Assembly: GCF_019279795.1 (NCBI RefSeq)
Contig: NC_056744.1
Location: forward strand, 1,504,477,130 to 1,504,541,129
Reading direction: 5' to 3'
DNA length: 64,000 nucleotides
From: Protopterus annectens
Lineage: Eukaryota > Chordata > Ceratodontiformes > Protopteridae
The position numbers and the translations under genes are program-made. A model generated the notes under the pieces. The model was not told the DNA's origin and did not search any database. It saw only the letters and a program-made list of their open reading frames with translations. Of this stretch, positions 49,721 through 61,885 are shown piece after piece. How positions within the stretch are numbered: position 1 is the first letter of the stretch; each line of letters begins with the position of its first letter.

Positions 49721-52271
49721 AGGAACAAGATTTGATCTTGACCTCTGGCCAATGCCTGTATGGAGTTTCCATATTCACCCTGTGTCTCTTTAATGTTCCC
49801 CAAAACATGCTTATCATTTCCACCTTCTTGGGTTAGCAATGTATTTCCCAACCAATGAGATGACCCTGTAAAAAGTTCCTCTGTACTAGAAACTGGTATA
49901 AGACACATTGGTGCCAAATGAAAGAAGGATGGAAACTGCCTAGTTGGTACACAGACACATTGCCTATTATGTCCTGTGTGTTGTATTGTACACCAGCTGA
50001 CAAATGAGGGATTAAAAACATTTTCAGTTGATATACTGGATGTCAAGTATAATAGAGGTGGGTCTTGATGGTGATGTAGATGCAGTTAAGGGTCCACAGG
50101 ACTTCAGACAAATAGGCTATATTGTAGAACACTTACATGGTAGTGGTTCTCTCCTTTATTGGCCATAGGAACCACATATGCTCCACCACATGCATCAACA
50201 TCTTATTTAAATTCTTAGCATGTCCTCAGCTGAACAAAAGGTCCCACAGTATCAAGAATTGTTAACGCTGCACAATTCATGTTCATGTTCATTTGCACAG
50301 GCATTCCTCCCATCTCTCTTCATCCCATGTGAGGACAGCACTAGTCAAACATGCCCCATGTGATATATCTTTCCACTAATTAACTATGTCCCAGTCATAG
50401 AGACAGTGGTACGCAAGTTTGGATGGATCATTTTCTGGTGCAGATGGTGGCAATATGTAACATCAGATAATGATTTCCATGGTAGCTGTTAATGCATTCT
50501 GGATTGCAAAAGTAGATGCTACTTATAGTATCTTTGCATGAATGATAAACCTGTTCACCAAGAAATGCTGGTTTAGAGAAAGGCTGATTGCAGTGCCTCA
50601 CCATGCTATTTTGATACAATTGCACAGTCATGTTTGTTTTTGTCATATCTGTAAGCAGTAGATGTAATTAGCATGTTTGTTTACATGTCATTATGTGGTC
50701 ATTTGCTTGCACAGTAGTTCAGTCTCACTACATGAGTCTGAAACAGCCCATCTTTGTGTACTACCGACTACTGCATTATTTATCTTAACACAGTGTACTA
50801 ATTATTTCTGAATACTTCCTAGTGTGTTTTCTGAAATTTTGGTACTTGTACTCTAGAAGTTTACACAAGGAACTGAAGTGGAAAATATTTTTGGTTAAAT
50901 TGAAAATGAAGGATTTCTCTCCTAATAACTGTGACTGTGGGTGTAATATAAAGGCTTGCTCTTCCTCATGCTGTAATATCCTACATGAAGGCAGAAGCCT
51001 GGGTACCAGACAGTTTGCTAAAAAAAGTTGCACCACTACAGTCAGTTGTGATACAATAATTTTCAGAAAGTAACTGAAGTACTGATGGTAGGGCTGAACT
51101 ATTAAATTTCTTTCTCATGGTCTTCCTAAAGTGAATCACTGGTGCCTTGGGTCTGCTGACCCAAGATGATTGCTTCTAGATATGGCAATATTATCCACTT
51201 CACCATGATTTCAAAGTTTTACTTTTAAATTTGGGCAAAGTGACAAATGAACAGTTCTAGGATACTGTATTGTTCCTTCTGGGTGAGTAATCAAGGAGCC
51301 TGAATCCTCACCACTGTCACTGGAGAGGGACTTTCACGTGGAAGAAAAAATGGATACACCCAATATTTCCAGAAGCAGCTCTCTGCATCAGGCACAATTT
51401 CCCTTAAGCACACACAGGGAACACACTCAATCTCTATCTCTCCAGATCCCCAATAAGAATCCCCACTGGCACAGCTATAGGGTTGAGTCCTCATCTGAAT
51501 GTCCAAGCCAAGTCCTCCTGCACCCTCTCTGTAAAACCAGTCCTTTGTGTCCCTGCTTCTAGCAGCTGACACACACACTCTTTGAGATTTGATTTTCAGA
51601 CACATATACACACACACACCTGGGAAAGGCTGGCACAGATTTACTAGCTATGCCCCATTGTGCCAAGAATATAAGGTAGTTATACTGCCAATAGACACTC
51701 CAAAGACAGCTACTCTAAGGGTCTTACAATGGTGCACAATTATACTGAGTGAAATTAATATTATAATAGTGTTTATCCAATGCAGTAAGGCTTTCAGGAG
51801 TGGCCACAGTGTGTCACCAAATAGTTAGAGTGCTCTCAGTGGTTAAACTATTCTCTAAAGGACCAGCCACAATGAAATGATTAAATATATTTAATATAAA
51901 TAGCAAAAGAACATGAAAATACTGAATATTTATTTACAATAAATACCAGAGTTTCAATCACAGGAAATATTAAAATACCACAGATGAATAGATTCATACA
52001 GATACAGAAAAACAGTACTAAACTAATCTCACTATTTTTCCTGACTGATCTAAAGAATTACTATTGCTTGGCCACTTACTAGAGAAGGCAAGATGAAGCA
52101 GGTGAGGGGTCCTTCTTTGTCGGGTTCCAAAAACAGAGTGCAATGAGACTTCAGTCTCACCTAGTATTAAAACATAATGTTTGTCCTAGATTACAGAATG
52201 AAGTCACATACATCTGCTCATCTGAATTCTGGTTCCCATGCTACCCCCATTGCTAGAAACTGACAGGATTT

Positions 52272-52273
<2 letters not shown>
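49721..52273. other. Non-coding stretch
   Basis: About 2.5 kb without a recognisable gene or element. Several open frames of 60-113 codons occur on both strands, including a cysteine-rich one at 50822-51073. None shows family features, and upstream exons of the sulfotransferase could not be identified here. Confidence 0.5.

Positions 52274-52345
<72 letters not shown>
52274..52345. repeat. (CA)n microsatellite
   Basis: A pure CA run of about 36 units. Confidence 0.97.
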
Positions 52346-52348
<3 letters not shown>

Positions 52349-52840
52349 CTTGCTAAGATCTGTTGCAACTTCTGGATGTCATAAAACTATAAAACACTTC
52401 CACTCATCCAGAGTAGTAATTAGTTCACACCAAAGACAATGCAGAAAGCTTCCTAGTGCAGACTTTTTGTCTCTGGCTGCATTGAGAACTGTAAGATACA
52501 ATCTTTATGGCCTAAGCCAGGTAATTTAGTTTTAAACTGTTTTTCAAAGTTAGCTGCAGCTGGAATATGTTTAACCCCTTCTCTTCCAGCATCATTTGCT
52601 ATAATATATATATATATATTTCAACATTTACAATAATACATGTATATTTCTTCCTCTGTCCAACAGGACATACTCTTGATACATTTTAATACAAGCAACT
52701 TTCCAAATACAGTTTCAACACTAGCATCTGTACAAATCAGTTTAATATACAAATGACATATAATTCTTTACAAAATTCCAGCTAGCTGTGCTGGCATATG
52801 CTACACATATTTATTGTATCCTATGTACTCCACAGTATGT
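52346..52840. other. Non-coding stretch
   Basis: AT-rich, with a short TA run near 52603. No gene was seen. Confidence 0.5.
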
Positions 52841-52980
52841 TGGGGGTTAGTATACTGGTTAAGGTGTTTAACTAAGAGACACAAGGTACAGACGTTGATT
52901 TTTTCCTTTGAAAGGGAAATTGGTTAGGATTAAACTGGCCAGTAATGGCAATTAGCCTAATACTTACCTATGAACCTATG
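52841..52980 (+). mobile_element. SINE whose tail matches the CR1-like LINE 3' end
   Basis: The head GGGGTTAGTATACTGGTTAA, then GGTGTTTAACTAAGAG, has a tRNA-like box A layout. GGTACAGACGTTGATT sits where box B is expected, but is degraded. The last 60 bases (TGGTTAGGATTA, AATTAGCCTAATACTTACCT, ATGAACCTATG) match the 3' ends of the LINE copies at 2.4, 24.9 and 61.9 kb. A tRNA-like head joined to a LINE 3' end is the standard design of a SINE mobilised by that LINE. Confidence 0.6.
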
Positions 52981-53189
52981 CTCTTTTTAACTATATCTAC
53001 CCTACTGTTTTATTTGATGCTATTTAACTTTCTGGAACTTTCCTCCCTAGGCCTCCAATGAATATGGGTATTTATTTCCCAGTCAGACATTCCTGGTAAA
53101 AAATGTTGATACATAAATATATTCCCCTCCTGTTCTGAGATTTTTGTGGACATTATATTAAGCAGGATCTTAGATCTAGAGCATACCCA

Positions 53190-53990
53190 ATTTGGGTGAG
53201 GGTTGCAGCTTTCTTATTGCAGACGGTTTTGGAATTCTAACTGTAAATAACTGGCATTATAGAGCATCTGGGATAAAAATCAGGACTTTCCCATCAAACA
53301 ACACAGTATTCTCACAGAAAAAGTGTAGATTGCAGGTGAATATGCAGCAGTTAAATCAGGTGGAGGAATTTAAGAATCTTTGGGTCTTATTCATGGCTGA
53401 AGGTAAAGGGGATCATGAGTTTGACCAGAGTATACATTCAGCCATTGCATTAGTGTAGGCATTGTACTAAGACTATGATGGTGAAGTGAGATCTGACTCA
53501 TAAGACAAAGCTTTCAATTTACCAGTCAAACTGTGCCCTTAGTCTCCCCTGTGATCATGAAGATCGGGCAGTGACTAAATGAATGACAATCTGAGTACAT
53601 GCTGCAGAAATTATGTTCCTTTTGATGGTATTTGGGCTCAGTTTCTGTTACAGCATGAGGCGCTTGCACTGGTACGATCTTGGAGGACAGCCTCTACCCT
53701 TTCAGGTTGAGAAGACTCAGCCGAGGTGGTCTGGGTACCACTTGAGAATATCCTTTTGGGCACCTCCTACTGGAGGCTATTGGAGAGTTGCCATACATGC
53801 TTCATTGACAGGATACTCTTGAACAAAACAGAACATATTGGAAGGATTATATCTCTGTCAGCTTGCCAGTGAGTTCCTGAAGATCCCATATGATGAACTG
53901 GATATAGTTGCTGGGAATATGGAAGTCTAGTTTATGTAGCTTGCTACCACCCTAATTCTCACCAAGAAAAACACATTACAAAATGGATGG
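53190..53990 (+). mobile_element. 3' fragment of another LINE family, with TGGA-type tail
   Basis: The frame from 53192 ends with LNQVEEFKNLWVLFMAEGKG, matching the NQVEEFKYLGVLFTSEGK motif of an abundant fish LINE. Further on, pieces near 53840-53930 read WKDYIS, then IPYDELDIVAGNMEV, equivalent to its C-terminal WRDYVS...PPEELDEVAGEREV region. It ends in a short ATGGATGG-type tail near 53980. Only the thumb and C-terminal region remain, and they are broken. I did not assign a clade. Confidence 0.65.
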
Positions 53991-54108
53991 TTAGATGGTT
54001 ATTAGAAACATCTTGTAAAGCCTGTGAGATGAAACATTTATAAACTATGATGTATTTCTAAACATTCTGTAGCTAAATAACTTATGTGTGTGTTCATTTT
54101 GTTTACAG

Positions 54109-54926
54109 ATAACGGTTTGGATGGCCTTCAAGACTGGTTAAGCACACAGAAGCAGCACAAACGTAGTCTGTATGGAATCTGCAATAGACATAATCTGCGA
54201 ACATCGATCCAGTTTAATAAACTATTGCTCTCTACATTACTTGTGGAGCATACACACAGGTTTATATATTGTTCAGTACCAAAAGTAGGATGTAGCAACT
54301 GGAAGAGGACAATTCTTCAGTTATCCATGAACATCAGTGGCAGGGATCCTGGAGAGTTTTCCCAAAAAAATATACACAGAAGTATCCTGATCAAGAATCT
54401 TACATCCTATTCCCTTCAGAAGCAGTTATTTTTGCTACAGAATTATACCAAAATAATGTTTAGCAGGAATCCATTAGAGAGGCTTGTATCAGCATACAGG
54501 GACAAATTTCTTCATGAAAATGACTACTATTCTACAACTGTCGCAAATAAAATCAAACGTAAATACAGACATAAAAGCAATGATAATTCTACAGTAACAT
54601 TTAAAGAGTTTATTAGGTATGTAGTAGAAGAAAATAACAATGATATCCATTGGATGCCGATGTTCCAGCTTTGTCAACCATGTAGTATTGAGTATGACTT
54701 TATTGGAAGGCATGAGTCAATGACAGAGGATGCAGATAATATTCTGAAGTACCTTGGTGTCCCAAAGCATGTGCATTTCCCAGATTACAAGAAACATAGC
54801 AATGAGGGCAGAACCACGTTAAACATCACAGAAACATTTCTCCAACACTTTACCAAAAACGAAATCGATCAAATTTATCACAAATACAAAACAGATTTTC
54901 TGATATTTAACTATTCATATGCTTAA
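54109..54926 (+). CDS. Carbohydrate sulfotransferase (CHST8-14/HNK-1ST family), last coding exon
   Basis: The exon encodes 271 residues plus a stop. It follows a good splice acceptor (TTTTGTTTACAG ending at 54108), giving a phase-1 start. Known family members are Golgi type II membrane enzymes that transfer sulfate from PAPS to N-acetylgalactosamine or related sugars of glycoproteins or chondroitin/dermatan chains. The 5'-phosphosulfate loop PKVGCSNWKR is at exon residues 57-66. The 3'-phosphate loop SRNPLERLVSAYRDKF starts at about residue 118. Other family blocks are DIHWMPMFQLCQPCSIEYDF, GRHESMTEDADNILKYLGV and a terminal DFLIFNYSYA. Six N-glycosylation sequons are visible. Blocks resemble CHST14 (HWMP--LCQPC) in part and CHST8/9/11 (FNYS end) in part, so orthology is open. 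The cytoplasmic tail and signal anchor must lie in upstream exons that I did not find. No disabling change is seen. Confidence 0.9.
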
Positions 54927-54941
54927 TGTCTTTATCTGTGA

Positions 54942-54943
<2 letters not shown>

Positions 54944-55001
<58 letters not shown>
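54944..55001. repeat. (TA)n microsatellite in the sulfotransferase 3' UTR
   Basis: About 29 TA units begin 17 bp after the stop codon, so they are probably transcribed in the 3' untranslated region. Confidence 0.95.
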
Positions 55002-55004
<3 letters not shown>

Positions 55005-56150
55005 CATGTCATTTTGCAACACGTGTATGGTGTTAATGCAGTAAACAAATAATAACACACACACACCTAGGTTGTAAGGTACTTACTGACTGGGCTCTTA
55101 TCAGACTACTTTATTACTTTATTACTGAAAGGGCAGCCATATCTGTTCAGTGCATGTCACAGAATTTGCTATTAACTACATAGATACATAAGTATTTATT
55201 GCATATATATATAACTGTGTGATGTAACATATGAGATTGTGGGAGTCAGTGAGCTAGTAAGTGAATGCATGAGTCAGTGGATGACTTAATAGTGAGTGAA
55301 AGAGTTAGTAAGTTAGTGGATCAATGCATGACTGAGCATGCGAGTGAGTAAATTAAATTAAATAAAAGTAGTAACATGGGTTCTACTTGATATTCGTGAC
55401 AGTATGAGAGGTAAAGTGACAAGACAGAAGAAAGCAGAAGATAAATACTTTGAATACATTTTTTTTATTTCACTTTTTTACATCTTACAGTTTATTTAAT
55501 ATGCAGAAGTTATGCAGTTAAGTGGCATAAATATGAAATACTGTTGGAAAAGTAAAAATGACAATAAATAAAATCAGCTAAATTTGATCAGCGATTAAAG
55601 AAAAACTTCACCTTCTCCTACAGTTTAACTCAACTCTTAGGTTGCTTTTCTCCCTACAATATAGTACCAATAGTGTATAGGTATCAGAAATGTGCTTGTA
55701 CTTTATAAGATTTTTATTTCCTTGCCTTGGAATCAAGGGAAGGGAGACCACCCAATTTTTTAATCTTAACTTCTCACATAATTTGCAGAGGAATTTGACT
55801 ACACCTGCATGACATACCAAAGACTTAACTTAACTTGCACTGTGCTGTATTTATACACTTGCCTATTATTTATAGTGGTGCTGTATTGTTTCTGTCTCTT
55901 GTTGTCTCCACTGTGTTTCTCCCACCCACCCTCCTTGTTTTTGTTTTGATGTTAATCTTGGTGGCTTAGAAACTACCCGCTCCTCTTGTAAGTTTGTATT
56001 TGGATACTCCCTCTGGGCCTATCTCATTTGCTCACTCAACTGAGTGCAGTGAGATCATATTCTGATTTCAGGCACTCCTACTGTGTACAAAGAGAGCATT
56101 TGAGAAGGACAACCCCTGTTGCCTCTAAATCCTGCTGTGTTCCCTCCCTC

Positions 56151-56217
<67 letters not shown>

Positions 56218-56478
56218 GCTGCTCTTACTGTAACTGTCTTAGTTGCTGTTCTGCATGCTATCTGTTCAGTTGTTCTTACTCTGCACTTATTACTGCTTGT
56301 TAGTAGCCCTCTAATTTAATGCCTTCTCCACTTGTTTTTTAGTCATTTGTTAATTTAATTGCATTTAATTAAACTGTATTTGCCGTAATATTGATATACA
56401 TGTGCTAACCTGCATTGCATTTGAATTGTATTTACTGCTGTTTTAGCTGCTTTTCTGTAAAAAAAAAAATCCTAGCTT
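55002..56478. other. Probable 3' UTR and spacer
   Basis: No further gene. AATAAA-type signals on the plus strand near 55362 and 55564 could end the sulfotransferase transcript. An A-run followed by a TA microsatellite lies at 56151-56214. From about 56215 on, the T-rich sequence may already belong to the 5' region of the downstream LINE. Confidence 0.45.
56151..56214. repeat. A-run plus (TA)n microsatellite
   Basis: About 15 A residues followed by about 24 AT/TA units. Confidence 0.95.
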
Positions 56479-58090
56479 GTTTCCTGCCTTTCCTGTAACT
56501 TATCTAGTCCAGATACAGACTTGCTGTATCCAGGACTGTTTGTAAGCTCCTGTGCCCCCCAAGCCTTTCTGTGTTAGAGGGAAGCCTTCTAGCTTATCAG
56601 TGGGAGTGGTAAGCACTAGGTAGCCTATCTACCACAGGAGGAGAGGTTTCTGGCCCAGAAATTATAGTTTATTGGCCGTTTGGGAAGCTCTTCCATCTCT
56701 TTCAACCTTCTAATTCAAAAGCCTGTGTTTGTGCTTGTTTCCTGCCTTTCCTGTTACTAGTCTAGTCCAGGTACAGATTTGCTGTATCCAGGACTCTTTG
56801 TAAGCTTCTGAGCCTCCTCAAGCCTTTCTGTGTTAGAGGGAAGCCTTCTAGCTTATCAGTGGGAGTGGTAAGCATTAGGTAGCCTATCTACCATGGGAAG
56901 AGTGGGTTTTGGCCCATAAATTGTAGTTTATTGGCCGTTTAGGCAGTTTTCCATCTCTTTCAACTTGCTGGCTTAAAAGCCTGTGTTTGCGCTTGTTCCC
57001 CACCTTTTCTGTAACTAGTCTAGTCCAGGTACAGATTTGCTGTATCCAGGACTCTTTGTAAGCTTCTGAGACCCCCAAGCCTTTCTGTGTTGGAGGGAAA
57101 CCTTCTAGCTTATCAGTGGGAGTGGTAAGCATTAGGTAGCCTATCTACCACAAGAGGAGTGGTTCCTGGCCCAGAAATTGTAGCTACTGGCTGTTTGGGC
57201 AGTTTTTTCCCATCTCTTTCAACTTTCTGGTTTAAAAGCCACACTTGCACTTGTTTCCCACCTTTCCTGTTACTAGCCTAGTCCAGATACAGAGTTGCTG
57301 TATCCAGGACTGTTGGTAAGCTTCTGAGCCCTGCAAGCATTTCTGTGTTGGAGGGAAGCCTTCTAGTTTATCTGTGGGAGTGGTAAGCACTAGGTAGCCT
57401 GTCTACCACAAGAGGAGTGGTTCTTGGCACAGGAATTGTAGTTTATTGACCATTCAGGAAGTTGTCCATCTCTTTCAACTTTCTGGTTTAAAAGACCACA
57501 TCTGCACTTATTTCCCATCTTTCCTGTAACTAACCTACTGGAAAGCATTAGAAAGCCTTAAACTGCCTTCTAGCTTAAAAGAGAGACTTTGGAGTGATTG
57601 AGTATCAGTTTTCTGTATTTTCTTGCTGTACTTAACTGTTTTCCACCTAAACACTGATTTTCCAGCACTTATTGTGATTTAAAAGCTTGTGTTTTTCACA
57701 TATTGTACTTATTTGACTGCCTGCACTTTTAAAAAGTTGTTTTTTTGTTTAAATAAATTGTTTAACAGTTGTAGGCTACACACTAAAGTACGATAGCCTT
57801 TTCAGATCGCTTGTAGTCATTTAAGCTGTTTTAAGTGTACTTTTTACTGTTTTTGCCTTATCTTTTAAAAAAAACAAATTCTTGTTTCCCACCTTTCTAA
57901 GCTAGTATAGTCCAGTTTTCAGGCTTGTGCCGAATTCAGGGCTGTGTTACACGTTTCTGACTTGCCCATACTTTACTTGGATAGAGGGAAGTTTCTCTGT
58001 TCCCTGTGAGAGAGATAAACTTTGAGCAGCCATCTGTCCTTGGAGGAGTGGTTCCAGCCCAGAAGTTAGTAGTTTAAAAACCGCGTTTGC
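56479..58090 (+). repeat. Tandem 258-bp monomers in front of the CR1-like LINE
   Basis: Units begin with GTTTCCTGCCTTTCCTGT at 56479, 56737, 56995 and 57253, exactly 258 bp apart. A partial unit starts at 57510 and a more diverged one at 57894. Each has a CTAGTCCAGGTACAG block that pairs partly with GCTGTATCCAGGA, a TTATCAGTGGGAGTGGTAAG block and a CCATCTCTTTCAACTT block. The array ends about 250 bp before ORF1 of the LINE and has the same orientation. Such monomers act as promoters in mouse L1 elements. That role here is inferred. Confidence 0.85.
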
Positions 58091-58348
58091 ACGGTTTTGT
58101 ATGCCGGGCAACACCGGTTAGCTAGGGTTAAATTATTCCCGACTCCACTAAGTCTCCTCTTCAGTTTTTCACTTGAAACTAGCCTAACTCTCAACCTAAG
58201 CACTCAAAAAGCATCCTACAGTCCAGCACTTGCTCAGACCTAATAGTAAGCATTAATATACCCCAACACTTGACTGCCCAGTAGGGCAAGGCTCTTTATC
58301 CACCCCTCACCAACCAAGCGACTAAGCAGCTCACCCTACTATTCAGGC

Positions 58349-59324
58349 ATGACCAAAGGGCAACTTCAGGTGTACTCTCTAGTCCAGCTGGTGAATCTGG
58401 GTATCCTGAGGCAATGTTACAACTGCCACATTTACACAGACAGCCCTCTCCTCCTACCACAAAACACTAACATATGTGAGAGATGCAATTATACAGCCAA
58501 ACTGGAGGCTAAGGTATCTCCACCCAAGACTGGAACAGGCAGTCATGAGGATTAACACTTGCACCACACCTCCAGCCTCACACAGACCTACTAAACCAGC
58601 ACTGGAAAAAATACACATAAATACACAAAATCATACTCTAAGGCTCTAAATAAAAACCTGCAAAAGCATCAGAGAGCTCCAAAGCAGACACCCACAAAAC
58701 CTGCACCTCCCATCACAAACCAGACAACACATAAAACACAAAATCAATGTGCCGCACAATCATAGCCCTTAAGGCGAAATAACATACCTAACAAACTAGT
58801 AATAGGTGACTCAATAGTCAGGCACACTGATGCCTCACTCACTAGGCTGGACAAGGAGAAGGTTTCTGTTAGATGGCTGTCGGGAGCCAGAATCCGCCAC
58901 ATAACACAACTAATCAGGACACTCCAGAACAAGTACAAATATGACTCTGTCATTGCTCATGTTTGGTGTGAATGACCTGAGACATACCTCCCTGGACTAC
59001 ATGAAAAGAGACATGGAAGAGCTCTCTGATCCTGTAGCCCAGGCAGGTATGACCCTGACCCTGAATAGCATCCAGCCCTCACCAAGAATGATACCTCAGT
59101 ATAAAGAAAAAATGATCAATTTCAACAATTGGCTAAGCTTCTGGTGTCATTCAAAGGGGATCCAGTATCTGTCAGCCTGGGATGACATGCTCGGCAAGCC
59201 ACGTTGCTTCACAAGAGACAGCTTGCACCTGTCACCCCTTGGCTTTCAAATACTAGCCAAGGCTCTTGCTGCCCCCATAGTACCCTTTTTAGGCAAGGCT
59301 CAAAATTCAAACCCACCTCCGTAA
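58349..59324 (+). pseudogene. LINE ORF1 with SGNH esterase domain
   Basis: The start MTKGQLQVYSLVQLVNLGIL is followed by a CYNC/CERC cysteine pair region (58410-58485), which could bind zinc or nucleic acid. After a stop near 58553 and a low-complexity linker, an esterase domain appears. It has block I LVIGDSIVRHTDA (near 58800, nucleophile Ser), block III GVNDLRH (near 58965), and the catalytic DxxH in RDSLHLSPLGFQILAKAL (near 59215). A single extra T in the GTTTGG run near 58962 puts block III out of frame with block I. Known CR1 ORF1 esterases are thought to help membrane or lipid interaction or RNP handling. Confidence 0.85.
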
Positions 59325-59341
59325 ACAGCACAAGTAAAAAA

Positions 59342-61885
59342 ATGAGGGTTATGCTACTCAACGCCAGGAGTTTAAATCTCAAAATGCATGCGCTCGAAGC
59401 ACTTCTAAGTATGGAGAATGTCGACATCTGTGCAGTAACTGAAACCTGGTTCAAGGCTCCAGAGAGCACTCCAGCACTACTGGGCTACAACTCCTACACA
59501 CATTTCAGCCACAGAACACTAACCGAAACACAAAAGGAGGGGGTGTATCCATATTCATCAAGGATACCCACACCTCCAGGTTAGTGGCTCAGCATGATAC
59601 CTCTGAGATCATCCATGTGCAACTAACATCGGGCAAATCTGCAATGCAAATTGTGGCCTGCTACAGATCACCCTCCATGACCCAGGACCACCACTCCGCC
59701 TTTCTGGAGACACTGCAAAACATGAAGGTCCTATCGAACACCCTGATATTGGGAGATTTCAATTACCCTACCATTAACTGGGAAAACTATTTGAATACAA
59801 ACTCCCAGGCTCAGCACTTCCTGTAATTTATCAACTCAAATGCCCTGGATCAGCTGGTAAACTCCCCTACCAGAGGCCACAACATATTGGACCTGGTCAT
59901 CACCAACATGGGTGACAGGTGCTCCGTACCGGAGGTCAATCCATCACTGGTTAGATCAGACCATAAACTAATCACCCTGGATGTCCACACCCCCCCAACC
60001 AATGAAACCACAGTGAAAAACTTTTCTAAAGCAAACTTTACCTTACTTAAGGCAGAGTTGGTAAGTTTCACAGCCCCCACACTAAAGGATAACACTGCCC
60101 AAGATTCAGAATCCTTTATAATTGCACTCTATGAGCACCTACAAGGATGTATGGATCATGCCATCCCTAGCAAAACCAAGACTCACTCCCCTAAGAGAAG
60201 GAAACCAGTCTGGTGGACCCCTGCCATAAACAGGTTATACAACAAAAGGAGGAAACTAGTTCAGAAAAAAAAGCAAATCCCAAGAAGGAAAGGCATCCCT
60301 GACCAGTATCAGTAAGAAACTAAGGTCCCTCATAAAATCATCCAAGGCTAACTTTGAAAGAAAAATAGCCAAGGATTTGAAAGATAACCACAAAGCCTTC
60401 TTTAGCTATGTCAAGAATCTAAGTGGCAACTCGCAGATATGCTCTGAGATAAATAGCACAAAATATACTGAACCTACTGATGCTGCCAACATACTGGCAG
60501 ATAGATTCAGTGCAAACTTCACCTCCCTCTCACCTTCAAAAGGGCCCACAACAATACCGGAATAGTGTAGTGTCCCAGAAATCACAGAAGCACAGGTGAA
60601 AACAGCCCTTTCAAAAGCCAAAAACACAGCATCAGTGGGGCCAGATGGTGTCCCAGGCTGCGTCTTGCACGAACTACAGAACAAACTAACCCCCCCACCT
60701 AAACACGCTGTTCATCCTTAGCCTCTCCACAGACTACGTGCCCATAGAATGGTGCACAGCAATGGTTATTCTGCTCCACAAAGTAGGGGCCACAACTGAC
60801 CCTGGTAACTATCGCCCCATAAGCCTGACTAGCCTGGTCTGCAAGGCTATGGAGAGCATCATGATGGAACTCATTAACAAAGACATTGGGAACCTCCAAA
60901 CACTTGACCTGACCCAGTTCAGCTTTGTTATGGGCAGATAATGCCTACTAAACCTGGTTGACGTCTTTGAGACAGTCACCAAGGCCATAGACGAGGGAAA
61001 GGTGGTTCACACAGCCTACCTTGATCTCACCAAGGCATGACTGCAAACTGGGAGCCATAACTGACTCTCTGGCTGAGACGGACATCCTTCAAAAAGGCCT
61101 TACTGAGACAGGCACCTGGTGTCAAAGTCATGGCCTCAAGCTGAATGCCAAAAAATGCATAGTCATCCCGTTTGGGAAAAACAAAACACCCGCGAATTAC
61201 CACATAGGCGGCAGCCCCCTTAATACAGAAGAGGTAATAAGAGATCGGGGACCCAGGTAGATAGTAATCTCTCCTTTGACAATCATATTGCCAAAGTAGT
61301 TAGGAAATCCTTCTATGTGGCTCATCTAATTACTAAGGGGTTCGCATCTAGAAATAAAGAGGTTATAGTGCCCCTCTACTCGTCACTCATGAGACCCATC
61401 ATAGAGTACAATGCCCCATTTGGGATGTACCTCACAAGACACTCCCAACAGCTGGAAAGACCACAAAAGCACCTCACCAAGAGGATTACTGGCCTCAAAC
61501 ATATGTCCTATGCAGCCCGACTGAAAAAAACCTCTGGTTGTACTCAGTAGCATTTCGCTTACTCAGAGGTGATCTCTGCCTGATTTGCAAAGCCATGTCC
61601 AACTCAGAATTGATGGACATGCTTCACCTAAAGAAATCCAAGTCACTGCGAGCCACACGCTCTAGTCAGCTAAACCTCGCCACAACAATAAATAGAACAT
61701 GATGGATGGATGGATAGATTCCTGTCACAGAGACTCCCCATGCTTTGGAACAAAATTCCTAACTACATTAGGCAGAGCCCCTCACTAACACTCTTCAAGT
61801 GAAGCCTTGACGAGTGGATGGGTAACAGAAAATACACCCCTGGGATCACTTCATTGGATGTGCTTGACAAAGGCTCAGTTAATTA
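59342..61885 (+). pseudogene. LINE ORF2: endonuclease and reverse transcriptase with palm deletion
   Basis: The apurinic endonuclease begins MRVMLLNARSL and shows the expected residues: TETW (59430), GDFNYPTINW (59750), ILDLVITNMGD (59890) and RSDHKLI (59955). RT follows with KPVWWTPAINRLYNKRRKL (60205), NTASVGPDGVPGCVLHELQ (60625) and GNYRPISLTSLVCKAMES (60800). At motif A the sequence YLDLTKA (near 61020) runs straight into the region after motif C (DCKLGAITDSL, 61040), so the rest of motif A plus motifs B and C are deleted. The C-terminal block IIEYNAPFGMYLTRHSQQLE follows. Several stops and frameshifts are present. A small TGGA expansion sits at 61700 inside the coding region. Confidence 0.88.

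Noticed and set aside
50822-51073. Cysteine-rich 83-codon frame (CDCGCNIKACSSSCC)
   Set aside because: No family match, no splice sites or start context that stand out, and a comparable antisense frame exists. Probably chance, though an unseen small exon cannot be ruled out.
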